64,000 nucleotides of DNA from positions 1 to 64,000 of the forward strand of contig JAKRSB010000146.1 of the NCBI GenBank assembly GCA_022402525.1. Direction: 5' to 3'. Each line of letters starts with the position of its first letter. Position 1 is the stretch's first letter. The translations under genes and the position numbers were made by a program. The notes under the pieces were generated by a model that did no database searches, was not told the DNA's origin, and saw only the letters and a list, made by a program, of their open reading frames with translations. Below, in pieces: positions 55,199 to 62,343 of this stretch. Origin of the DNA: Thermosynechococcaceae cyanobacterium MS004 (GTDB lineage: Bacteria; Cyanobacteriota; Cyanobacteriia; Thermosynechococcales; Thermosynechococcaceae).

Positions 55199-55819
55199 AT
55201 GAGTAGAGTATCTTCGTTGTCCTTAGCATTGTTCGTCGCGCTGCTATCGGCAACGGCTGCCCAAGCTCAAAGAGCCTCTGACTTTAGTGGGACAGGTACA
55301 GGCCAGCCCGCCGTCCCTGGAAATGTTGAAGTCCTGAGTCCTGCTGCTGGGCAGGGGGGAGTATTCAGTTCAGAGTCCGCCAAGCGCCTCCTATCTGAAG
55401 CCCAGAGCGCCGTCACTGCCCAAAACTACGGATTAGCCGCCTCCAAGCTTCAAGATGCCCGACAGGTTGGCAATCAGCTTTCTAATTTTTATCAGGCGCT
55501 GGCCGCTTCTTTCTTAGGGGTCGATAGCCGCGCCGCTGACAGTCTTCGTCGTAAAGCGCTAGAAACTGCTCAAATTCGAGATCAGGCCACCTATCAGTTG
55601 GCGCTGGTCTATCGCGCTCAAAATAAGTCCGAACAGGCAATTCCCTTACTCATTGAAATTATTCGGAGCCAAAATCCGAGTCGTGAACTGGGGCAAAAGT
55701 CCTATCAGCAGCTGTTTGAGCTAGGGTTTGTGGATGTTCCCTACCCGCGCGCGACACAAGCTGGCCCACCAGCTACACCACCCGCTGCTGCTCCACCTGC
55801 GCCTGCTCCACGTCGGTAA
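55199..55819 (+). CDS. secreted TPR-like repeat protein
   Basis: About 206 residues. MSRVSSLSLALFVALLSATA-AQAQ is a clear Sec signal peptide, so the ATG at 55199 (after AAGGGG) is preferred over 55127. The mature protein has helical repeats: SESAKRLLSEAQSAVTAQNY and YQLALVYRAQNKSEQAIPLL. It ends in a Pro/Ala-rich tail (PPATPPAAAPPAPAP). TPR-like helices suggest protein binding in the periplasm. A strong terminator follows 102 bp downstream. Confidence 0.75.
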   Translation: MSRVSSLSLALFVALLSATAAQAQRASDFSGTGTGQPAVPGNVEVLSPAAGQGGVFSSESAKRLLSEAQSAVTAQNYGLAASKLQDARQVGNQLSNFYQALAASFLGVDSRAADSLRRKALETAQIRDQATYQLALVYRAQNKSEQAIPLLIEIIRSQNPSRELGQKSYQQLFELGFVDVPYPRATQAGPPATPPAAAPPAPAPRR

Positions 55820-56163
55820 TTTTTATCCATTAGCTCCATGCAAGCATCCGTCGTGCTACGACCTAAGCGCATCCTAGCTAGCAAAACGGAATGAAAGGCA
55901 CCATTCAATGAAATTCAACATAAAGGAGGCTGGGCTCAGCCTCCTTTTTCATTTAACTATACTGAGCTACCTGGATCCAACTTAAGGACTTTCTGCTGAC
56001 CCGCACTACCCATCATCAATAAGTTCTCGGCTCTATGCAAACCAGGGTAGGCTCAAAACCTTATCAAAAGGTTGATCTAACTCAAAAATGTAAAAAACGT
56101 AATACGCTGTTGACGTTTTTGAAATCATTTGCCATTATGAGACGTAGGGGAGGGCGATTAAAC
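55820..56163. other. 344-bp gap including the terminator and an AT-rich boundary
   Basis: Apart from the terminator, no certain gene. The upstream part (56035-56163) is open in the frame of the antitoxin gene, but its strong ribosome-binding site points to the start at 56164. Base composition becomes AT-rich from here to about 57560. Confidence 0.45.
55922..55950 (+). terminator. strong intrinsic terminator
   Basis: AAGGAGGCTG GG CTCAGCCTCC TTTTT: a GC-rich stem of about 9 bp, GGAGGCTG with CAGCCTCC, then T5. It ends the TPR-like gene transcript. Confidence 0.88.
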
Positions 56164-56559
56164 ATGAACAAAAGTTTTAAGCAAATCCCAATGTCCGAGT
56201 TAAGGGTCAAACTTCCAAAACTTAGGCGGCAGGTTCAATCGGGTAACTTGCGGATTGTATGTACTCACTATGGCGAAGTTGCAGCTTTCTTACTTCCACT
56301 TCAAGATATTGATGATCTCAATTCGGAAGAGGGGGAGCATAGTATTCAGAAAAGCGAGGAAATTCCTCTCACTGAGTTTCGTGATCAGCTAACTGAGGCA
56401 TGGGAGAGGCTGCTGGGTGGAACAGATTGTATTTATCTTACGTTTCATGGGAGGCGGGTTGTTGCATTTGTCTCACCCCGTTTCACGCATTATCTTTCGT
56501 TACCATTAATTGGTGATGCAGCTAAAGTTCTGTTTGTTCGTTCTGAAATTCACTTATGA
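56164..56559 (+). CDS. double Phd/YefM-like antitoxin
   Basis: About 131 residues from ATG 56164, which follows AGGGGAGGGCGATTAAAC. Two Phd-like segments are visible in tandem. The first is KQIPMSELRVKLPKLRRQVQ ... THYGEVAAFLLP; the second is EIPLTEFRDQLTEAWERLL ... TFHGRRVVAFVSP. Phd proteins bind DNA and neutralise toxins; two copies in one chain are unusual. First gene of a three-gene operon with a PIN toxin last. The frame is open upstream to 56035, but that start lacks a ribosome-binding site. Confidence 0.7.
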   Translation: MNKSFKQIPMSELRVKLPKLRRQVQSGNLRIVCTHYGEVAAFLLPLQDIDDLNSEEGEHSIQKSEEIPLTEFRDQLTEAWERLLGGTDCIYLTFHGRRVVAFVSPRFTHYLSLPLIGDAAKVLFVRSEIHL

Positions 56560-56585
56560 CTATTGCAGCATGAGGTTTTGCAGAA

Positions 56586-57554
56586 ATGTTTAAATTCACA
56601 TATTTTGATCCTAAAATTCAATCGATTTTTTCTGACAAGAAAGCATTCTGTGATCTCGCAGTCAAGCAGGAGCTTATGCCTGTTCTAGAAGTCTTGAAAC
56701 AAGTCGGTGAAGTTGAAGGAGCTGTCTGTGGCGCTAAGCCTGGCGTTCCAGGGCTAGTCTATGAACTTAAAGGGAGAACGTTTCAGATCACCTACGCTGT
56801 CGACTTTCAGACAAAAAAAATCAGGCTTTATGAGTTTCAACAAATTTCTCACTTCATTAATTGGAAGATTTCTCTAAATCAAAATCTTCATAAAGCAAAA
56901 GAAAAGCCAATTTATATTCCTCAAATTGGTGACCCACAAAAATTTATTAAAACTGTTGAGCTAATTCATAATGGAACTAACACAGCTAAAGGATTAGGTG
57001 TTGCTTTTGGTAGTGGCGCAAAAAAAGAAAAAGATGTGGCTAGGAGAGGAGACTATCTTGGGAGATCTGTAATAGAAATTGGTCTTGCCAGACGAGGTTC
57101 AGCCAAGAATCAATCTTCAAACATTTACATTTTGACAGAGCGAGGTAATAGAATTGCCCAAAGTAATGATCAAGAGACACGCGAACGTCTTCTTGTAGAA
57201 GCATTGCTGGGGTTCTACCCAATTCAAATGATTCTTGAGAAGACAACCCGTGACAATCAAGAACTCACTAAGGAATTAATTCAAGAAGTGATCTCTCTAG
57301 TTAGTCTTGGTGATGCTGGAGGAGCTACCAATGCTCGTAGAGTCAGTTCTTTAAGAGCGTTGGTGAATTGGGTGTCACGCTGGGCTGGCATTCCAATTCG
57401 GCGAAAAGGTAATGATGGCGTTCAACTCTACATCCCTCAAATATATGGCGATCAATTGCGTCCATTTGGCTTGTGTGCAGGTGAGTTTACCGTTCCAGAT
57501 GATTTCGATGCTCCTTTGTCGGAGAATCTTTTGAGTGCCTTTGAGGGAAAGTGA
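56586..57554 (+). CDS. unrecognised protein in a toxin-antitoxin-like operon
   Basis: 322 residues, no membrane segment. The N-terminal part (KPGVPGLVYELKGRTFQITY, AVDFQTKKIRLYEF) resembles the RelE/ParE/HigB fold. Residues about 118-230 look like a winged helix: KGLGVAFGSGAKKEKDVARRGDYLGRS (in pieces), then YILTERGNRIAQS. A similar C-terminal part ends near VQLYIPQIYGD. The WGIP.. and TERG patterns resemble domains next to restriction enzymes and AAA proteins, which is inference. The TGA overlaps the VapC start (GTGA), so it is translated with the toxin. Confidence 0.55.
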   Translation: MFKFTYFDPKIQSIFSDKKAFCDLAVKQELMPVLEVLKQVGEVEGAVCGAKPGVPGLVYELKGRTFQITYAVDFQTKKIRLYEFQQISHFINWKISLNQNLHKAKEKPIYIPQIGDPQKFIKTVELIHNGTNTAKGLGVAFGSGAKKEKDVARRGDYLGRSVIEIGLARRGSAKNQSSNIYILTERGNRIAQSNDQETRERLLVEALLGFYPIQMILEKTTRDNQELTKELIQEVISLVSLGDAGGATNARRVSSLRALVNWVSRWAGIPIRRKGNDGVQLYIPQIYGDQLRPFGLCAGEFTVPDDFDAPLSENLLSAFEGK

Positions 57555-57934
57555 GAATTCTCCTAGATACACACATTTTTTTATGGTTTATTAGTGGTGA
57601 TACTCGGCTATCCAACAATGTCCGAGATGCGATTCGTGAGCCAGACAACGAGGTTTATCTAAGCGCCGTTTCAATTTGGGAAACAATTGTCAAATACCAG
57701 TCGGGCAAATTACCCCTGCCAGAGCATCCCGGAACGTATTTACCCAAACAGCGTGATCTTCATCAGATTGTCAGTCTTGCTCTTGATGAGAGTAGCGTGG
57801 CTCAATTGGCTAAACTGCCGCCACTCCATCGTGATCCATTCGACAGGATGCTCATCTGTCAGGCGTTACAGAACGGTTTAACCATTGCGACAGTCGATGC
57901 AGTAGTGCGCGCTTACCAAGTCAGCGTCATCTAG
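57551..57934 (+). CDS. VapC-type PIN-domain toxin
   Basis: 127 residues. The PIN-domain acidic residues are present: Asp5-Thr-His (LLDTHIFLW), Glu43 (SIWETIVKY), Asp93 and Asp97 (HRDPFDRMLI) and Asp115 (ATVDAVVRAY). These bind Mg2+ for ribonuclease activity. The GTG start overlaps the stop of the preceding gene. The expected single small antitoxin is replaced by the two upstream genes. PIN toxins of this type usually cleave tRNA or mRNA. Confidence 0.88.
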   Translation: MRILLDTHIFLWFISGDTRLSNNVRDAIREPDNEVYLSAVSIWETIVKYQSGKLPLPEHPGTYLPKQRDLHQIVSLALDESSVAQLAKLPPLHRDPFDRMLICQALQNGLTIATVDAVVRAYQVSVI

Positions 57935-58074
57935 CGGCACAGCACAATAAGTTGCTGGAGTGGAGCGTGGGCACTACGTCACCAATAGAGGTGCAAAGGC
58001 GATCGTCGCCCGCTCCGTTCTCTGCCCTAGATGTTTAAGATTGGTAGGGCATAATTACACTCTGCGGGGTTGAA

Positions 58075-58725
58075 TCACTTGTCTTTCTTACTCCTGAGCG
58101 ATCGCAACTGGCTCAAAGCTTTTTCGGATAGGCCCTGTTCTTGCTGTTTTTTATATAAGTCAGAGGCTTTCAAAAAGTCAGCCCTGGCTAATTCTAGCTG
58201 CTGCATGGCGGCGTATGCTTCTGCCCGACGGTTGTAGGCTAGGGCATTTTGTTCGTCTATTTTAATGATGGCAGTATAGTCTGTGATCGCCTGTTCCGGC
58301 TGGTTTAGAGACAGGTAGGACATGCCGCGATATAGATAGGAAAACGTATTGCGCGGCTCTAGCTGAAGGGCTGCGGTGTAGTCACGAATAGCAGCGGGAT
58401 AGTCTTTTAATCTGCGGTAGGCATTGCCTCGATTGTAGTAGGCATATTCATTTTGATTAAACAGCTTGAGCGCCTCAGTGTAGGCGTCCACCGCCGCCTG
58501 AAATTTCCCCTCAGCATAGGCGCGATCGCCCTCACGCACATGGGCATAGACAGAAGTCCTGGGGCTAGACTGGTTGCTCGTGGGTGGTGCAGATTGTGCC
58601 ATCCCTGGAGCTGGACGCATCCCCAGCATCAGTAAGGCTGGCAGCCCGATGACGGGTAGTAGCATCACAGTCCGCTGAATCTTGTGAATCTTGCCCATAG
58701 GACATGCCTCTTTACAGACTTTCAT
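58075..58725 (-). CDS. TPR repeat protein, probably exported
   Basis: 216 residues. After a signal peptide (RTVMLLPVIGLPALLMLGM ... GMAQS) come about four TPR units: YAEGKFQAAVDAYTEALKL, YAYYNRGNAYRRLKDYPAAI, FSYLYRGMSYLSLNQPEQAI and LAYNRRAEAYAAMQQLELAR. They form a protein-binding solenoid. The ATG follows GGAGTTAA; a second ATG nine codons on (58698) also fits the signal peptide. No partner is evident. Confidence 0.85.
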   Translation of the reverse strand: MKVCKEACPMGKIHKIQRTVMLLPVIGLPALLMLGMRPAPGMAQSAPPTSNQSSPRTSVYAHVREGDRAYAEGKFQAAVDAYTEALKLFNQNEYAYYNRGNAYRRLKDYPAAIRDYTAALQLEPRNTFSYLYRGMSYLSLNQPEQAITDYTAIIKIDEQNALAYNRRAEAYAAMQQLELARADFLKASDLYKKQQEQGLSEKALSQLRSLRSKKDK

Positions 58726-58752
58726 TTAACTCCAAAGGGTTTCGACTCATTT

Positions 58753-59232
58753 TTATAGCCTTTGTTCCATTTTGATATGGGAGATGCCAGCTTCTACAAA
58801 GGATTCTCCCACTGGCTCAAAGCCCAGCGGCTCATAGAAGGATTGGCTTATTGTCTGGGCGTGCAGCACCAGATAGTCATAGCCTTGATCTTGTGCGTAG
58901 GCGATCGCAGTGTATACCAGTTCACTGCCTAGTCCTTGATGACGATAGGGGTTTAGGATCGCTAAGCGCTCTAGCTTTAGAACCGATGACTGTGAGCCAT
59001 CTTCCTCGGCTATTTCTCGCAGCCTGAGACCCCCCACCGATTCATAGCTTCCTTGCCCCTCCAGCCTGACCTGTACCAAAACATGGATGGCAGAGTCATC
59101 TAGCCCATCCCAGTCTAGTTCGGCGGCAATTCCCTGCTCTTGCTGAAAGACGGCTTCCCGGATCTGGCAGATTGCGCTGTGCTCGTCTGCAAATAGGCAG
59201 GTTTTGACGTGGAGGGTCTGAATGCTGCTCAT
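58753..59232 (-). CDS. GNAT family N-acetyltransferase
   Basis: 159 residues of the GNAT fold. VLKLERLAILNPYRHQGLGS holds the acetyl-CoA loop (Q/R-x-x-G-x-G/A as RHQGLGS), followed by ELVYTAIAYAQDQGYDYLVL and the SFYEPLGFEPVGESFVEAGI end. Resembles ElaA/YjdJ-type acetyltransferases. The acceptor is unknown. It lies upstream of the TPR gene on the same strand with only 27 bp between them, so they may be one transcript. Confidence 0.88.
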   Translation of the reverse strand: MSSIQTLHVKTCLFADEHSAICQIREAVFQQEQGIAAELDWDGLDDSAIHVLVQVRLEGQGSYESVGGLRLREIAEEDGSQSSVLKLERLAILNPYRHQGLGSELVYTAIAYAQDQGYDYLVLHAQTISQSFYEPLGFEPVGESFVEAGISHIKMEQRL

Positions 59233-59425
59233 GGGTTTAATCTAGGGCTGCTGAACGCAGGGCGATTCTACCAGCGGGGCAGGCGGTCTTCCAGATAAAG
59301 CTGACTTGCCTATCGCTGACTTGCATATCATAGATTAATCGTATACTGGGCTTAAGTCTCTTGAGCAAGCTGGAGCCTGCGTTGAAAAGCTTGCTGAGAT
59401 TCATTTTTCATTCTCAGGGGGAAGT

Positions 59426-59587
59426 ATGCATTTTCTTCACGATGGGCAGCAATGGGAAGTTGTTGATATTACCTGGGACGGGTGGGTTGCAGTGCTGTTT
59501 GAAGGGGGGTGCCGTACCCACTACCGGGCGTTATTTCCGTTTAATGACCCGCCAGCCGCCAACAGGGAAAAGGTTTCCCCCTCATAA
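59426..59587 (+). CDS. small 53-residue protein
   Basis: The ATG follows CAGGGGGAAGT, a strong ribosome-binding site. The product starts MHFLHDGQQWEVVDITWDG and continues WVAVLFEGGCRTHYRALFPF. It is compact, beta-like and Trp-rich. No family recognised. It overlaps a longer frame (59361-59621) whose composition is poor, so this frame is preferred. It precedes the protelomerase-like gene by 66 bp on the same strand. Confidence 0.6.
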   Translation: MHFLHDGQQWEVVDITWDGWVAVLFEGGCRTHYRALFPFNDPPAANREKVSPS

Positions 59588-59652
59588 CTTCTGCGACTCC
59601 AGACTTGAAGCATGCTCGTAAACAGTGTCCATCCTGACTGCCTACACCAACC

Positions 59653-62046
59653 ATGCTTCGCCTAGAACAGAACGATCAGGTCAGTGACACGCTGCATTGG
59701 GAGTCCACACGCCGCGAAATTATTGATTCCTACCGCGATCGCATTGCTCAAGGCGATCGCCTTAGGCTGTCCAAGGAAGATTTGAGTGGACTGGTCGAGG
59801 GATTCATTGCGCTGCTGAAAAGGTCAGAAACAGCAGCAGAGACGGAAGACCAAATCAAGGCGCTTTGCGAAGCTGAAATTCAGCTCCTAGAAGAAGGCTA
59901 CCCGCAAGCTTCGGTGGCTAAGTACGTGACCGTTTACCGTAAGGCCATTACGGCAGCGATCGCAGCGGGTGTGCTAGCGCTGAGCGATCAAAACAGCCAT
60001 CGGTTTATTCATCAGCAGCGGGTGACGGGACTTCGGGAAGAGCGTCTAGAGCATTGGGCGCTGACCTACCTCAAATATTCACCCCAAATTTATGAATCCA
60101 TTGATCGGCGATCGCAGCTCGTGAATCGAGGGAAGCAGCTCAATCTGCGGCTGGTCAAGGTAGAGCGCTATCTATCATTATTGCGGAGCTTTCTAGAAAA
60201 AAAGGGAAACTCTGAAGCGCGATGGCTGGGGGTCGCGATCGCGGGGTTAACGGGACGGCGATTTTCGGAGGTGATGGCGAAGGGAACCTTTCGGCTCACG
60301 AACCATCCCTACCTACTGCACTTTGAAGGGCAGCTCAAAAGCCGAGGCGAACGGGCAGAGGGCTACGACATTGTGACGCTGTTTCCGGCGACGGAGGTCC
60401 TGGATGCCATCGTGCGCCTACGCAGTCTACCGACGGTCAACCAAATTGCGCAGCATACCGGAAAAGAACTCTCCAGTGCGCTCAATATTTTTAATCAAAA
60501 GCTGAATCGAGTTTGTAATGCTGCCCTGGTGGGGGTAGTACCGCCCCTGGAGGGCAAAAAATCGGTGTCCGTACACAACTTAAGAAGCCTGTACGGGGCG
60601 ATCGCGGTTTATTTATTTTGCCCTGAGCTTCAGCATGACTATGCCTTTGTTCAGCATTTTTTAGGCCATGTGATGGACTCGCCCGCCACGGGACATTATT
60701 TTCGCTTTGCCCTCTGCGATAACCAAGGCAATTTACTTCGCAAAAAGGGCATTTTGCTCAATCAAGTTGCACCGCTACCGCTAGAACAGGAGACAGAAAG
60801 ACCCGTGCCCAAAACAACGCCTAGAAAAACGAGGGCGCAAAAGGAGCCCCGTCAGCAGGCAAATCAGCGAGTAAATCAGCAAACAAGTCAGCAAACGAAA
60901 GCGCAAGCAGCTTTAGCTGAGGCCGCCTCTGAGGATGCCGAACTAGCGTCTATTCCGGCAGTACAGAAGCTTCAGCAAGCATGGCAAGCCGAGGTTCGTC
61001 AGCAAATTGCCAGCCTCCGGGATGAATTTGAGGCGCAGCTTCAAGAGCTACGCCAGGAGAGCCATGCGGGCTGGTTTGTCCGGCGAATTGAAGGGCTAGA
61101 GCGCGAAAACCTCCAGCTTCGGCTAGAGCGAGATAAGGCGATCACATCGGTCGCGAGTGAAGGAAAAGAATTAGAGCGACTCAAAACAGAAAAGGCCTTG
61201 CTAGCCCAGGAGCTAAAGCAGGCGCAAGACAAGCTTGACGGCTTCCGACGGCTGCTCACAGAAGATGAAGGCGTAGCGGCTCCTCAGGTGGGGCAAGCTG
61301 ATTTTTCGCCTAATCGTGAGGAGTCAAGAACCAATCGGAAGTCAGAACTGCAACCAGAGCTGGAACCAGAACTGGAACTAGAGTTGGAACTAGAGTTGGA
61401 ACCAGAGCTAGAAACAAAACTGGAGCAGCCCTCAGCTTTGACCCATTCTGCGCCCCATTCTGCGCCAGAGGTTGTGGGGAATCAACCCCGCAAGCAAACT
61501 CAAGGCAATCGACGCAAAAAGGTTTCTGCGGGGACAGTACGTGCGATCGCCGCTCAAGAGACGCCGGCTCAAGAGACGCCGCCAGCAGACTTCTTTCCGT
61601 CAGCTCAGCACCAGCCTCCAAAAGATCAACCTCCAGAACCTCAGCCCCCAAAGCCTCAGTCCGTCCCATCAGATCAGACAAATCACACAGAGTTAATCTC
61701 AACTGCCAAACAGCTTGAAACCGCTGCTCTCTCAGAAGAATCCGTCCTCAAATCGCACGCCCCTAAAGCCAAGAAAGCATTTCAACGAGCTGAAGCAATT
61801 TTTCTCGCGATTAAAGATTGGAATCGCCTGAACCCATTTGAAACATTTGTGGTGAGTCCGGGGTTACTAGAAACAGTTTTTCACGTTCATCGGCAGGCGG
61901 CTAAGGAATTTTGTGAGGTTTTTCAGAATGAACTCTGGGAATACCATCAAGAAATTGGGGTCGAGTCTCCACGCTGGCATAATCGCGGAAAAGATACCCA
62001 AAAGTTGAGGTCTTTTGTAGAAAAGACTGACTTAGAAAAGGCTTAG
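59653..62046 (+). CDS. protelomerase (telomere resolvase)-like tyrosine recombinase
   Basis: 797 residues. Residues about 1-360 match the TelK/TelA catalytic type. The presumed active site has Arg202/203 (AGLTGRRFSEV), Lys229 (GQLKSRGER), Arg311 (SVHNLRSLYGA), His335/339 (QHFLGHVMDSP) and Tyr349 (TGHYFRF). Telomere resolvases cut and rejoin DNA at palindromes to make hairpin ends. After residue 375 comes a Gln-rich linker, a coiled coil (about 440-540), acidic Glu-Leu repeats (about 560-595), a Pro-rich stretch and a conserved-looking C-terminal domain (AEAIFLAIKDWNRLNPFETF). Most characterised enzymes are shorter. Alternative: a non-telomeric relative. Confidence 0.8.
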   Translation: MLRLEQNDQVSDTLHWESTRREIIDSYRDRIAQGDRLRLSKEDLSGLVEGFIALLKRSETAAETEDQIKALCEAEIQLLEEGYPQASVAKYVTVYRKAITAAIAAGVLALSDQNSHRFIHQQRVTGLREERLEHWALTYLKYSPQIYESIDRRSQLVNRGKQLNLRLVKVERYLSLLRSFLEKKGNSEARWLGVAIAGLTGRRFSEVMAKGTFRLTNHPYLLHFEGQLKSRGERAEGYDIVTLFPATEVLDAIVRLRSLPTVNQIAQHTGKELSSALNIFNQKLNRVCNAALVGVVPPLEGKKSVSVHNLRSLYGAIAVYLFCPELQHDYAFVQHFLGHVMDSPATGHYFRFALCDNQGNLLRKKGILLNQVAPLPLEQETERPVPKTTPRKTRAQKEPRQQANQRVNQQTSQQTKAQAALAEAASEDAELASIPAVQKLQQAWQAEVRQQIASLRDEFEAQLQELRQESHAGWFVRRIEGLERENLQLRLERDKAITSVASEGKELERLKTEKALLAQELKQAQDKLDGFRRLLTEDEGVAAPQVGQADFSPNREESRTNRKSELQPELEPELELELELELEPELETKLEQPSALTHSAPHSAPEVVGNQPRKQTQGNRRKKVSAGTVRAIAAQETPAQETPPADFFPSAQHQPPKDQPPEPQPPKPQSVPSDQTNHTELISTAKQLETAALSEESVLKSHAPKAKKAFQRAEAIFLAIKDWNRLNPFETFVVSPGLLETVFHVHRQAAKEFCEVFQNELWEYHQEIGVESPRWHNRGKDTQKLRSFVEKTDLEKA

Positions 62047-62100
62047 GAGTCTTGTAAAAATAACTTCAATACTGTTCGGTTAAAGCTCAGCATCCTTGCA

Positions 62101-62180
62101 CTTGCCCCCCAGCCCCCCAATTTTGGGGGAGTCTGAGCTCAAAGTCCCCCAAGGTTGGGGGATTTAGGGAGCGAGTGCAA
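62101..62180. repeat. dispersed cyanobacterial repeat (CCCCC/GGGGG palindromes)
   Basis: CCCCCAGCCCCCCAATTTTG and GTCCCCCAAGGTTGGGGGAT form two hairpins separated by about 20 bp. This kind of element is widespread in cyanobacterial intergenic DNA. It lies after the protelomerase-like gene. Confidence 0.72.
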
Positions 62181-62194
62181 AGTCGATTACTCTT

Positions 62195-62314
62195 GCCCTA
62201 AACCCCTCGCCTTCGGAAGAGGGATTTAAGGAGGTTGATTTTTCATTGCTCCTCCTTATCCCTAGGGAGAAGAAGGCTGGGAGGATGGGAAGCAGTTGTT
62301 TTTTGTTGAACTTC
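62195..62314. repeat. dispersed palindromic repeat, copy B
   Basis: It aligns with the element at 45361-45483: CCCCTCGCCTTCGGAAGAGGG, then CATTGCTCCTCCTTATCCCT and GCTGGGAGGATGGG, ending TTGTTTTTTGTTGAACTTC. The two copies are clearly homologous but diverged, so it is an old or mobile non-coding family. Confidence 0.75.
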
Positions 62315-62343
62315 AGCCACGAGGGTGAGGTGAACAACCACCA

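Noticed and set aside
59361-59621. 86-codon frame before the protelomerase-like gene
   Set aside because: The overlapping 53-codon frame has a far better ribosome-binding site and composition.
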